Assembly: GCA_963691655.1 (NCBI GenBank) | Contig: OY829326.1 | Span: forward strand, 57,591,776 to 57,655,775 | Direction: 5' to 3' | Length of the DNA: 64,000 bases | Origin: Toxonevra muliebris | Lineage: Eukaryota > Arthropoda > Insecta > Diptera > Pallopteridae | Shown: positions 1 through 11,900 of the stretch, one piece after another | Position numbering within the stretch: the first letter of the stretch is position 1 | Layout: each line of letters starts with the position of its first letter | The notes under the pieces: model-generated | Databases searched by the model: none | What the model saw: the letters and a program-made list of their open reading frames with translations, nothing else | Told to the model about the DNA's origin: nothing | Program-made: the position numbers and the translations under genes

Positions 1-283
1 AAAAGCATTTAAGCACTTTTCTCTTTCACTTACTGTTGTTTCCACTTTTAATTAAAACAATTCACAAAACCAAACTCTACTATAAAATATTTTACTTGAA
101 TTAAAAAAATGCACGAACAAAATGAAAAAAAAAAAAAAAATTATTCGAGCGCTATAAAAAAAATTTAGTACTAGTAGTAGTAATGGTAGTAGTAATAGGT
201 AAATATAGTAGTAATAAATAGTATGAGAATAAAAATGAAAAAAATAAAATAAAACAATAGCACAATAATAGTAGTGTACTCAC
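1..283 (-). other. Start of the intron downstream of the RRM2 exon
   Basis: On the minus strand this follows the strong donor GTGAGT at 278-283. It contains A/T-rich sequence and a TAG/TAA trinucleotide-rich patch around 168-280. No further exon is visible. The exon for the rest of RRM2 must lie outside the window. Confidence 0.85.
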
Positions 284-418
284 CCTTGCTAGCACCGTCC
301 GGACCACGTAGTATGGTGCACTCCTCTATAGTGCCAAAAGGATTAAAAATTTGTCTAACATCCTCTTCGGTTTGTTGTTTGCTTAGCATACCAACGAATA
401 GCTTGCGATCTAAATGCT
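284..418 (-). CDS. bru-3: Internal exon of a Bruno/CELF RNA-binding protein (bru-3-like), first half of RRM2
   Basis: The minus strand encodes 45 codons that begin E-H-L-D-R-K and carry the RRM2 RNP2 strand LFVGML, helix 1 ([13 protein letters not shown]), strand 2 ([10 protein letters not shown]) and the PDGASKG loop. In the family the RNP1 strand (GCAFVKF) follows, so it should lie in the next exon, beyond position 1. The donor reads AAGG|GTGAGT (intron starts at 283) and the acceptor CATTAG|AG (intron ends at 419). The exon is 135 bp and phase 1 at both ends, the size I recall for this CELF exon in animals. Bruno/CELF proteins bind UG/GU-rich RNA and control splicing, translation and decay. 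The SKQQTEEDV and RGPDGASKG residues fit the CELF3-6/bru-3 branch better than arrest/CELF1-2. The exon is symmetric, so skipping would keep the frame but destroy RRM2. Confidence 0.93.
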
Positions 419-559
419 CTAATGTAGGTTTTATATTTTTTTTTTAATTTTTTTTTTATTTTTTGGTATTTCAGTTACATAAAATAGGCATAAAAAAAAT
501 TGGGGGAGAGAAAAGTAATAAAAATTATAATGAAAATGGGAACAAAAATTAAATAAAAA
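419..559 (-). promoter_or_regulatory. Pyrimidine-poor 3' splice site region of the RRM2 exon
   Basis: Read on the transcript strand, the bases before the acceptor AG are runs of A broken by single T or G residues, ending in CCTACATTAG. The usual polypyrimidine tract is missing: the plus strand carries the T runs at 438-470, so the RNA is A-rich here. The matching donor is strong. A weak acceptor facing a strong donor is typical of exons that need enhancer proteins or are skipped in some tissues. The regulatory role is inference. Confidence 0.5.
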
Positions 560-1010
560 AAGTACAAATAATTAAGAGGGGGTACAGAGAGATGGAAAGA
601 GAGAAGAGGGTTGAAAAGAGGTAAAAATTAAGTCGGAATAGGTTCGTAGGGAGGGTAAGTTAAGGGGTAAGTTTGAAAAGTTTTCGCAGGAGGATTAATA
701 AGGGGTTGGTTAGGGTTAGGTTAGGTATAAGTAAAGATTAGGTAAGGGATTGGAAAGGGTTTGGTCAGAATTAGGTAGAAGTTAGGTAAAAGTTATGTAA
801 TGGTTAGGTAAGGATAAGGAAAGAGCATGGTAAGGATTAGAAAATGGGTGAAAAATGGATCGGCAAGGGATTGGTAAGGAGCAAGTATTGATAAGGCAAG
901 AAGGGATTCAAAAGGGTTGGCAAGCATCGGTAAGTAATGGGTAAGAGTTTGGTAAAGGGTTGTTAGGGAACCGGTTTAGGATCAGCAAGGGATTGGCAGT
1001 GACAAATAAA
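560..1010. repeat. Purine-rich degenerate GGTAAGG/GGTTAGG repeat
   Basis: About 450 bp of short related words such as GGTTAGGGTTAGG, AGGTAAGGATTAG and GGTAAGGGATTGG, with almost no C on the plus strand. In the transcript (minus strand) it becomes a long CU-rich stretch of CCTAACC and CTTACC words, 150-600 nt upstream of the acceptor. It is a decayed microsatellite-like tract. It is not a telomere: the units are irregular and flies lack TTAGG telomeres. Confidence 0.7.
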
Positions 1011-2927
1011 TCGAAATAGAGAGATTGGGATGGAATATGGTTTGAGGTACAGAAAAGGAGAAGTTTGTGATAGAAATAAACCGTTAGAAAAAACAAGTTG
1101 ATAAAGAGTAAGGGAGATAGTCATGAATGGAGCATACAAGTAATTGTAATTATATAAGGTATATGGAATTATGTAATTCAAAGCAATAGGATTTGAAAAT
1201 GGAAAGAAAGTAGCAAATACAAAAGTCAGCCCGCGCATTACAAAAAAAAAAAATAATAATACGAAATAAATATAAAAAAGTAGTATGAAAAAAAGTACCA
1301 TAATAAATAAAAAACCAAAAAAAATTAAAGTAAAAACGTACGTAAGTAAATATGGTAACAAATTTGGTAACGCACCACAGATAAACGAGCGGCAAGTACA
1401 ATAAAAATTACAACATTTAAAAATAGTTTTCAAATATGGCAAATAGTAGAACGAACGTTACAACATTTATTTAAAAAATATTATGAAAAAATTTATTTTG
1501 TTTTTATATAAAAAGTTGTTTTTTTTTTGGAAAAATAATGAAGAAAAATTATAAAAAAATAATCATTTTTTGAACGTGAGTTTGCATGATTTTGTATAAA
1601 GAAAAACCGCGAACGAGCGAGCGAAATTTTGTATTTTTTTGAAAAAAAAATTATAATAGAAAAAATAAAAAAAAAATATTATTTATTTTCCGTTTTTTAA
1701 ACCAATTTTTTGTTTTTTATAATTATTTATTTTTTTGTGTAATTTATTTTTTTTTATTTTTATTTGTGTGTTTTTTTTTTTTTTTTTGTTTTTAGAAGAG
1801 CAAAAAAGGACGAAAAAAAGAAGAAGATAAAAAATGGTGATTTTAGTATAAAATTTTGAAAATTCTTTTTTTAATTTGTAATAATAAATATTTTTGAAAA
1901 ATTTTGTATATTGTTTTTTGCTTTTTTGTTTTTTTTTTGTAATTTATTTAATAATTTGAAAATTATAAAAGAAAATTTAAAATAAATTTGTTTTCATCTA
2001 ACATTTATAATTAAAAATTATTTTTGTTTCAAAGAAAACAAAACTAAGTAAATATATGAATTTTGATTATTTTGATTAATTCTTTTGTTTTTTTTTTACT
2101 AACAAAATTACAAGAAATCACGCACACACACTTATACGAAAATACATACAAATACATTAATATCATATTAATTATAATATATATGTAATAGTAATTTGTG
2201 ATATATTGTTATATTTATTTAAGAGTATAGTAAAAAAAAAAGATAGCAACTACTTGAACGCACTATGTAATAGAACAAAAGTTGAATACTTGAATGGTTT
2301 ATGCAGTTAAATGTAAGTAAATTCTATTTATGTTTTGATATGGCAAAATTTTGCAATGGGCAGTTATATATGTTTTTTTATAAAATTTTAATAAACTTTT
2401 AATATTTTTCAGAGTTTTTCTCTCTTCAGAACATGAAACTGTAAATTCTAACAATTTATTTACTCTTTACTTCGGAGGATTGTGAGAATACTAAGCCTTT
2501 AATAAATTGTATTGCAAGAACTGCTTCAATTTTGCCTATTTTATTAACTGTTTTACAATTTAATAATCATTTCATAACCCACATATATTAAATCCAGATT
2601 TTATTGAGAGACTTGCTAAAAGAATTCGAATATTTATTCCCCGATGAGAATATATACAACTCCTATGAAGTTCATTTATTAAGAAGATCTGATTAAATCG
2701 AATATTTGGAATAAGCCAAGTTAGGCATCAGCAATGTATTTTTATTATCAATATCGAGTAACAAATGATAAAATTAGTATTAGAAAATGTTAACTTAGAT
2801 AAACTTATTACAACCAGGGACCGTAATCATTGTAAGTAATAACAAAAAATAGAAATTTAATAATCATTTGTGATTATGATTTTTTTCGCTCAACGATAAT
2901 AATTATTTCATGATAGTTTTTTTAGGA
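1011..2927. other. AT-rich intron, no supported feature
   Basis: A- and T-homopolymer-rich sequence, with a T-rich patch at 1680-1790 and AT-rich sequence through to 2230. A 159-codon open frame on the minus strand at 963-1442 is hydrophobic low-complexity sequence and not a credible gene. Nothing else was recognised. Confidence 0.6.
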
Positions 2928-2966
2928 GACTATGAAAATTAAATCTAGAGGTTAATTTTCAAAGTC
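2928..2966. repeat. Short inverted repeat (hairpin)
   Basis: GACTATGAAAATTAA at 2928-2942 faces TTAATTTTCAAAGTC at 2952-2966 across a 9-base loop, with 14 of 15 pairs complementary. It could be a chance hairpin in AT-rich DNA. Confidence 0.5.
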
Positions 2967-3070
2967 ATGACTTAAGTTCATGTCAATTTCGTTATTTGAA
3001 GTTATATATAAACAGGTTAATGAACAAATGTAGTCATCACAACAACAATGTATATAGAGACGGGCAAATC

Positions 3071-3131
3071 AAAAAATGTGGAACGCTTCACGATTTTGCG
3101 TGTCATCCTTGCGCAGGGGCCATGCTAATCT
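3071..3131 (-). pseudogene. 5'-truncated U6 spliceosomal snRNA copy
   Basis: The minus strand reads AGATTAGCATGGCCCCTGCG, then the CAAGGATGACACGCAAAATC block, the GTGAAGCGTTCCACA block and the TTTTTT terminator. This is the 3' 60 or so bases of U6 with essentially no mismatch to the U6 sequence as I remember it. The 5' half is gone, including the stem-loop and all of the ACAGAGA box, and the homology stops abruptly at 3131. Without the ACAGAGA box it cannot act in splicing. The near-perfect match implies a recent copy. It abuts the left end of the foldback element at 3146-3965. Confidence 0.9.
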
Positions 3132-3145
3132 AATAATAATGATAG

Positions 3146-3965
3146 TAATTATTGCCTGATTATTATTTCTTCAATCTGGTATAAAAATTATAACTTATCA
3201 AATTAAGATTTTTATTTTTTGCTCGAGAACAAAAATTATTATTTGAGTTTAATTTTTTTACTCTAGAATAAAAAAAATTTTTTTGAGTTTTATTTTCTTG
3301 CACGGGATTAAAAATTAATGATTGAGCTTTATTTTATTTTTGAAAGGAAAACCTCAAAACGCCATACAGCTTTGTTATTGTGAGCGCAAAGAAAAATATA
3401 TTTTCCTTATCTGGGACTTCTCGTAGCTGGCTTTTTCTTTTGATGGAGAGACCTTCATCGAATTCAAAAGACAGCTAAGTAAAGAAGTTGAGCTTTGGGA
3501 TTGGGTATCTTAGAAATCTATGTTTGAAGCTTAAACGACAATTGGCGTCGGTGAAAACACTTTCTGAGATGTTGTTGGTTCACTGTGAGCAATTTGCGCT
3601 TTACAGTTGAGTCATTGATTTACTAACGGTGCTGTATATAGTGTATATGGACTGTATGTGAAAGCAATGCAATTTTGTGAAGAGTCTTTTATTAATGCAT
3701 ACCAACAACAACTCCTTGATATGTCTCTCATTCATTCGTAAACGGCAGTGTAACGGGTAAAAATTATCTTGTGTTTTTCATTTTGAAAAAAATAATAAAA
3801 CTTAAACAATAACTTTTATTCCAGAGCAGGAAAAAAAACTCAAAAAAAAATTTTATTCTTAAGAAAATAAAAAAAATTGACAAAAAATTTCTTTGGTTGA
3901 GCAAAAAAGTTAAACAATTATTTTTATACCAGATCAAAACAATAAAAATCTATAAACAATAATTA
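3146..3965. mobile_element. Foldback-type element with long terminal inverted repeats made of sub-repeats
   Basis: The left arm (about 3146-3345) contains ATCTGGTATAAAAATTATAA followed by three further related units of about 30-35 bp, each a purine/pyrimidine mix around ATAAAAATTATT and TTTGAGTTTT. The right arm (about 3780-3965) is its reverse complement with moderate divergence, ending TTTTTATACCAGAT. The centre (3346-3779) is about 430 bp of non-repetitive sequence with no coding frame. Inverted repeats built of tandem sub-repeats are the hallmark of FB/Galileo-like foldback elements. No transposase is present, so it is non-autonomous. Target duplications are not resolved. Confidence 0.65.
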
Positions 3966-4882
3966 ATTTTAATTTTTGGGGTAACGCTCACAAAATAAAA
4001 ATCTTTACTGGCTTCAGTAAAACATGGTGTACCCAATTATGCCCTGCGACTTTTGTAACAACTCCATATTTTCCATTAAATTTGGTAAAATTATCATTAT
4101 TTTCGGTCTCTGATTACAATTATATTCACCAGTAGAGAAAATTTATAGCCTGAGTAATATTTCCATATGTTTTATATTCATTTCGTCTTGCTTCAAATAC
4201 GAAAACTTTCCATTCCCCTTTTTACACGCATGTCTAAATCAAAGATTAGAAATTTTCCAAGTTTTTCTATGCTGTAAAATATAAAATGTGAAACTAAATT
4301 TTAGTGATTTACTTCGTTAAGCAAAAATTCCTCAAATCTCTTCAAATCAAATCAACAAATCTGGATATTTGGCGTCAGCATATCTATAAATTAGTCGTTG
4401 TTATCAATTTTTATTCGAGAATTAACACTGAACGGCATTTATCAATGATCGATCAACGGCTGCATAATCTTTCACTCTTAAGATGTTAAAATAATAATTA
4501 ATTTGCAGAAAAAAAAATGTTTTCTAGTATAAATGATTTTTATTGATTCACTTTCCCAGCTTTTCCAATCATTTGACTCTGGATAAGGCCATGGATATGC
4601 AGGGCTTTTCTGTAAATTTAGTTAGGCCTTTTCCACTAGAGGAATATTAATTTTTGTGTCTTTAAAAGTTCTTTTTTTGGTTAATGACCAACGACCAAAA
4701 TGCATTTTTATCACTATAAACTCCCCCTAGAATCTGTTAGTTGCATCTTCACACAAAATTATTGAGAAATGATCAAAGTGGGACAATATGAAGAGCGTAT
4801 CGTACCCCTTGCCTAATGGACTTTTGGTCTGTAAATAAAGAGCATAAGGTTCATGTTAACACATAGGTGAGGTCATTAAGGA
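3966..4882. other. Intron, no supported feature
   Basis: Slightly less AT-biased sequence than its surroundings. A 61-codon open frame at 4304-4489 has no recognisable motif. Nothing else was recognised. Confidence 0.55.
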
Positions 4883-4914
4883 GGGGCGGGGGGTAGAAAA
4901 AAGGGGGCGGGGGG
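4883..4914 (+). other. G-quadruplex-forming motif
   Basis: Four G runs of 4, 6, 5 and 6 are separated by C, TAGAAAAAA and C. This satisfies the classical G4 rule in an otherwise AT-rich intron. It lies on the strand that is the template for the minus-strand gene, so the transcript carries the C-rich complement. Confidence 0.75.
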
Positions 4915-7900
4915 TGCTAAGCACTTAAGTTCTTCCTCTCAGCGTTCGTTCGCCTCTACTCTAGGTAGTGGAAAATAACGACACTGCTGAAGTCTAGAAG
5001 AGGAAGATCCCCATTCAATCGTTCCTATTGCCCAATAAAAACAGATATTCATCTGCAAAGAATTTTCAAACCTTCATTAAAATAACATTTCGGTTTCTTT
5101 TCAAGCTTTCTTGGCTACTGAGTTTTCTTGATCTTTACTAAATAGTAATAATGCAAAGAATGAAACTTTAGTGTTCAGTGAATAAACTGGACTCAGATTA
5201 AGGTTACAAAAAAATCAATTTCAGATATCCGTTATAGTTTCATTTGTGTAAGGAGATATGAAAATTAGTGATACAATAGTCTCGAAAAGTTTTTATTTCA
5301 ATAAGGGGCAGCAACCATAAATCTTCAAAGCTTGAACTAAATATGAATTAATTTCACGTTAGGTAATAAATGCTTTTCAAAATCCTTAATTTTAAGATTA
5401 ATTTAAAAAGTTGAAATATGCTTCCGGCATGTGTGATCAAAAAGATTTGTTATTAAGTTTGTTATGGTTTTAAAAATGTATGCCTCTTCAATGATAATTT
5501 TTTTCTAAATACAAATAAATTCAGCTCGATTATCTGTTCAATTAAAAAGGTATGAATATTTTCGAAAAGTTTTTAAACTAAGAATAGATAAAGAAACATC
5601 ATAGGATATTTATTTTTCATTAAAAACCCAACCACACAAATGGAAATGAATGAAATACCCTTCAAACTTATGTTTATAGTTTGATATATTTCATATTTAT
5701 TTGAAATTCAAACAAACTCGTACACACACACACAAACACATAAAAACCAATAATAAATATCCCGCGGCATATTGGTTCAAAAAAAAAAAAAAAGAACAGA
5801 AAAAAATAGTTCAAAATTACTAAAATGTAATCAAAATCAATGCATTACGATAAAAGTTTTGTAAAAGAAAAACATACATATAAATAAATATATTGAAGTG
5901 TATTGTAACCTTTTTGAAAAGTTATACTATAAGTGTATATGCCGCACACATACACAACTAGGGTTAAACTGAATGAGTGGGTGTAACCAATAAATCTTAA
6001 ATAAAACTATGAGAAAAAGGTATACGTAAAAGAAAAAGAAAGAAAAAAAAAATAGAAATAGGAATAGAACAAGAACAGAGAAAAAGAAAAACTTGCCCCC
6101 GGTAAATGTTATGAAATTGGAAACAATTCGAAAAGTACAAGTATAAAATTACAGAAGATAATGCCGAAAGCGCAAAAGGTTATATAAACTTGTTACTCAT
6201 ATGTATCCACACACACACGCACACTCATATACAAGCATATATTTGTAATGCAGGAAGTAGATAATATGAGAAAAGTTTTTGAATATTAAAACGGCTGAAT
6301 ACATTTGTTTCTATATAGGAATATATACATTTATAGCAAGGACATATTGTAGCAGTTAAGCTAATAATTGCTACTTCTTGCTGCTTGCTTATGCTTTTGC
6401 TTCTTACCAAAAATATTCCCGTGCTAAAACTAAAATCAAAGAAAACGAACAAAGGAGCTGAGTAGAGTAACAACGGTTCTTAGTTGTGAATAAAATGAAA
6501 TGGCAACACATGGCGCACAAAGGAGTCTATGCATGCTTATATGTGTACTATAAAATTATTGTTCTTCTAGTACATGATTGCAAATGAAGTTGATAGCATT
6601 TGTTCGAAATAACCTTAAGGACATTGTTTCAAAAGCCTAATAGCACAAGCAGTAAAGCAAATGTAGCTGAAGCAATAGCATAAAAAAAAATTGTTTTAAC
6701 ATTTTGCACCTGTTTTTTGTTGTTGTTATTTTCGCTCTTATACACTTTTGTTAAACTATTATGAAAATTGTAGAGGTGAAACAACTACTATATAACAACA
6801 AGGAGTGAAAGTGAGTGAGTGAGTGAGTGAGCTATCTCATATAAAACAAAACAACAACAACTAAAAAAAAAAAAATTAAATGGGCACATCATAAAAATGT
6901 GAATCACGTTTTCTTTTTCGTGTATGAGAGTGAATGTTAACAACTTTGTATTACAACAAGTGAATGCTTGGAGTGCAAAGTGTAGAAAAGGGCTGGCATA
7001 CATACATGAGGGACATTGAAAGGTCACATAAGATACTAGAGAAAACTGTTGTTATTGTTGTGCATTTATGCTTAAGCATTTTGCTTTTGTTGCTTGTTAG
7101 GTTCAATGAAGCAATTTGGTATATTATTACTGGCATGTCTACCTCATAGGATATGAAGCTAATGATGATCAGGTCACAAACAGCCATACAAAATCTGTTT
7201 CTAAGTTTTCTAATATCTCCTTGATGGCATTCGTTTGCATGGATATTTGATGTTTTCGATAATCAGTCACTGGCTGGTGAAACCAGTCCTGCTCGTGGAG
7301 ATCAAGTGCGGTCTAGATCGACAATCTAAGAGTTATAACTTTTCTCAAGTAATTCTTTTAAAGTGAACAGTATCAACGATATCATTTTGTTTGCACCAGT
7401 TCAAATTTCTTTATTCCATAAGGCTTTGCTGATGACACTATTGATGACCTTATCGATGACAGGTCTTCCACAAAATACTCATAAAAATAATACTCACGTC
7501 AATTGATAGATAGCTTGGAGTAATGTTTATATAAATAAGAAAACATTTTACAAAACTTACAATGGTTGACAATTTGCAAGACATGTCATAAAAAATAACA
7601 TAAATCAACATTGGTATTGGAAACTAAAGTAGCAAAAGAAATAACTAACTATTTTTGCGAAAGTTTATCTACCTTCCAGATAAATCTGGTGCAAACTGGT
7701 TTGTAGACCATACAGATATCAGATGATTCCAGAAAAACCATTGCTTTGAAATTCATACTTGGTTCTAAAGCCATACTTTCGTTGGTAATAATGAGGAAAA
7801 AGAGAGCTTTTAATTGAATTTCGTTGTTGCATTAATTCCGTTTTATTTTTTTGTTCAAGACTTTGTTCTTGAAACTATCAATGACAAGTCAGCAACAAAA

Positions 7901-8300
7901 TATTTGTGAAATTAAAATAAAAAACCCTCAATCGAAAGTTTTAAGCATTAATACTGTTTTAATACTTTGCTTCGAAAAAGTCTTCAACAAACGTTTGTAG
8001 TTTTCCGTACACCCCGTGATACTATTTCCTAATGAGCATATGCAGCCACATATGAGTGTTTAGTCTCGTTTATGTGAAATGATATACAAAATGCACAATT
8101 TTAAAAATTTTCCTACATTCTCACAATTTTTTTTCTCCATATTTGCTAACTATTGCCCAAAGGTAAAAGTTGAAACATTTAGTTGTCCACAATCATAGTA
8201 AGAGTGAAGTGTAAAAGAAAATGCAGAAAAACAAAAACACTAAAAAACGAAACATAAAAATAATAAAGACCATTAGGCTCATATAGACAAGTTAAGTGGC
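4915..8300. other. Intron with simple repeats only
   Basis: Contains a (GAGT)n tract at 6811-6831, A runs near 5778 and 6868, CA-rich patches near 5720 and 6210, and GATGAC words at 7430-7465. The last resemble sequence near 29.6-29.9 kb. Several 60-82 codon open frames here are hydrophobic and T-rich, without family motifs. No gene was recognised. Confidence 0.55.
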
Positions 8301-8319
8301 TCTTTTAGTGCCATAACCT

Positions 8320-8343
8320 ACACACACACACATATATATATAC
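8320..8343. repeat. (CA)n(TA)n microsatellite
   Basis: A run of CA followed directly by a TA run, a compound dinucleotide microsatellite. Confidence 0.85.
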
Positions 8344-8900
8344 ACCCAACGTCATGTGGCTAATGTATGTGCAAATACTATAGTTGTATAAGCAATTTTT
8401 GTGTAGTTAGGATTTTTTTCTTTTAACATTTTTGCCTTCGAGCTTGACTGCAATTTTGAGCTTTTGCTTGGCTCTGTCAGTAGTAGAGAGAAAAAAGAAG
8501 TCATTAACGCGATGTTGTCTTTCTTTTTTCGTGTTGGTTGCAAAAATATATATACCTACAGAAGAGCAAAGGATGCTGCTGCTGCCTGTTGGCATTTTTT
8601 TTTGCAACAGACTTTGGGGGAAAAATTAAAAAATTGTTAACCACATGAAATTACAGGTGCTTGTGAGAATCCTTTTTATATTTTTTTCGTTTTTTTGTTT
8701 TTTTTTTTTTGCATTTTACTTTACCATATCTAACAAGGCTCTCTTTGGGTATTTTTTTTTTTGATTGCTTAACTTTTGCTTTGCTTATGACTTTTTGAGA
8801 CTATAGGTACCTCTTAGTTGTATATACCATGTGGTATGAAATAAAATGTAGCAAAAAAAGAGATGAGTTAACATAGCAGACAGTCGCTAATTGTCTATAG

Positions 8901-8946
8901 TTTTTTTTTTTTTTACAAAGCTACAAAAAAAAAAAAAAAAAAAAAA
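8901..8946. repeat. T14 / A22 homopolymer pair
   Basis: Fourteen T at 8901-8914 face 22 A at 8925-8946 across a 10-base spacer, forming a potential A-T hairpin. The pair could be the A-tail scars of two oppositely oriented insertions, but no element body was recognised on either side. Confidence 0.7.
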
Positions 8947-11900
8947 TTAAAGGAAAAATAATAAAACCAGCAGACAAGTAATTGTATTTTAAATGTTGCC
9001 GAAGTAACAAAAATGTAGTTGTAAAAGGCGAGAAAAAAAATCTGGGAGGACAACATTGTTGCAACATTGAAGCTATAAGCAGTGAGGCAGCCTTCACTTG
9101 TATGCATTGACATGTAAATTGACATTTAATGGTTAAAAATAATAAAAAGAAAAATATAAAATAAAATTGATAAAAAATATAATGTTTTCAGTAAAGTGAA
9201 AGGAAATGATGAAAGCTTATTGCAGCAAAATTGAAGATTTAAAGCAAATTTATAGTATTTGTTGTGGAAATGAGAAAAAAAATGTTTCCTTTTCAGCTAA
9301 AATAAAGGATTTGTGAAGAGCATTGAAATACAAAGACGTATTTAATTTTAAGTAATATATTGTTAGGGCTAACAGACAAAGGCTTTTCATTAGGTTTACA
9401 GAAATCATATTTGCTTTAAAAAGATCAGAAGTTGTTCAGTATATACTATACTCTACTACTCATATATTAATTTGAACTAGATTTGTGTTTAATTTCTTGT
9501 TTTTTTTTTTCATTACGCTGAAACAGTCTCCATATATACTTTTTCTGAGAAACTTAAAAAATACTAAATTTGTACAGCAGATGCCAAGAAATACAAAATT
9601 TAAATTTTCAGTGATTTTTCAAAAAAAAAGGATATATGACGTACTTTTTTATTTGTTGAAAAATTGTCCATTTTAGTATATATTTTAAAAATGTCTGTTG
9701 AATGACTTTTCGTAAGCTGAACTAAACATACTTTTTTTCATTTACTTTAAATATTACAGTATTCGAAATATGCTTACAACTTATACAACTAATAAGGCTT
9801 TAAGCTTGCACAATATCATCTCAGTATCTTGTATTTCTAGGACACTCGACATATATCCTTTTTTAATAATACAAAATTATTGAAAATTTTTTAATATTTT
9901 CAAGAACTATTATGTGTCGTTTAATGAAATTAAAAAAAAACACAGCTTTAGTTTATTTTACATTTATCATAATTTTGTTTTATCTGATATATAATAAAAT
10001 AAAATAACGTACAGGTGCATAAACTATAAATTTGTATAATATATTAAGTTTATTTTCCTGTCTTTGTAGTTATCTAATTGTGGTTCTTATTGCTGTCGTT
10101 GTAGGTATATGGTTGAAGTTGCAGTTGCTTTAATAATTATAATACTTATTGAACACTATCGTTCATTATTATACATAACTAGTGATTTCTATAAGGATGT
10201 GTGCGGGTATAAATGTATTTGTGAATATGTGTCACATATTTGTGAATAATTGAAAATATAATTATTTTCTGTATATATATATATACAAAATCAAATATAC
10301 ATACATACAAATGTATATGCAATTATATGTTTTAATGTATATGGGCAGTGCAGAGAAAATCTCTTGCTCGAAACATTCGAGACACAAATTTAATAAATTT
10401 AAAAGTTGCTTGATTACAATGCAGATTTCGTCCACTTCTAACAAATAGGTAGGGATATCCAAAGTATAATAGAACTATTGCTAACGCATTTGATTAAAAA
10501 ACTTAACAAGGCAGCTTATATTTAGTTTTAAATAATGTTTAAAGTAACCCAGCAACCTTCTAGCTATTACCAGTTCTGCTCTTCAGTGTAACAAAAAAAC
10601 CATATTTCCTTTTATAATATATCAGCACCTTGAAAATGCCTTGAAGCACAAATTTCTGAATTTCACTCATTCTATATTTCTTTGTACTTCAACAAAATAT
10701 GAACATATGTAATAATAACGAAAAGCTAATGAAATTTTAATAACATCTGCTATTTTGTAGTTAATTAATTGAAATGTGGTTTCATATTGATGAGTATGTG
10801 TGTACGTTGTTAAACATGTGAGTGTGTGTATGTATATATTGATGAATATCTATAGAGCTGTCAAACATTTGAGTGTAATTAATTAAAAATCTATTTCAAA
10901 GCTGAAAATTTTGACATGCTATTGGTTTGATTTTCCTTTATGGATTTTATTTTTAGATTGAAATTTTGTAAAGAAATATTTCTGAATTATAAAAGGATTT
11001 CAGTTGAAAAATGTTAAAAGGAAAGCAGCCACGAAAAAATTTATAATATGTAGAAGTATGAAATGGAATATTAAGGAAATTGCAAAATTTCAGCATACGA
11101 AAAGCTGAAAGATTATTTTAAATGCTAAGGCGTTTTTAATAAATTTTAAAAAATAGTTGGAAATTTTAATTTGTCTTGCAGTCATTCCTGATTATGTTTT
11201 GTGAACTTAGGTCTTTCCTTTTCCTAGTCTTCTCTACTTGAAAACGTATTTCCTTGATTCAATTAAGTCACCTCCTAAATTAAATTCTTTCGTGAAGCAC
11301 CCACGAGATTGTGAAATCGATATTCTTACAACAACGCGTATACCTTAATTTAACCCTGGTACTATAGCATTATAAGTCTTCTATATTTACGTACAATCCG
11401 CACAGTTAAAGTCGATATGAGAAAATATTAACCTTTTACAATGTCATTGTCGAAAATCATTTTTCCATATAAAAATGAGTGCACTTAAAATGAGCACACT
11501 CAAAATCTACAATCCCCTATGAAACTATGAAAAAGACCATGAACGTTACGTTTTTTTTTTTTTTTTAATAATATATTTCACCAGGTATGCACATATAGAC
11601 ATACAGAGATCGACCTTTGGGTAAACATCATTGCATCAATAACATTATCCCTGACGCGTCACAACTTATATTACTATATTATTTTTTTATTTTCAAATAT
11701 ATTTTTACGTTTTTATAAGTCTCTTTTTTATGACCAAATGGCAAAAAGAAAAAGAAAAAAACGTGCACAGTAAAATTTCATGTCAAAAGTAGCAAAATGA
11801 AAGCATATAAAGAAAGATAAAGAGGGAAGAACGTAAAACGCAAGAAACGGAAATGCGCTTTTCTTAGACTGTCGACTGTCACCACACAAAATTGTAATCC

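Noticed and set aside
700..730. TTAGGGTTAGG-like telomeric sequence
   Set aside because: Only a few irregular words within a longer GGTAAGG-type degenerate repeat; Diptera do not use TTAGG telomeres.
963..1442. 159-codon open frame on the minus strand
   Set aside because: Leucine/phenylalanine/isoleucine-rich low-complexity translation that starts inside the GGTAAGG purine repeat; no domain, and it sits in the intron of the same-strand gene.
7260..7700. TTTGCACCAG and CTGGTGCAAA as possible inverted ends
   Set aside because: Complementarity is limited to about 10 bases with no flanking duplication; consistent with chance.
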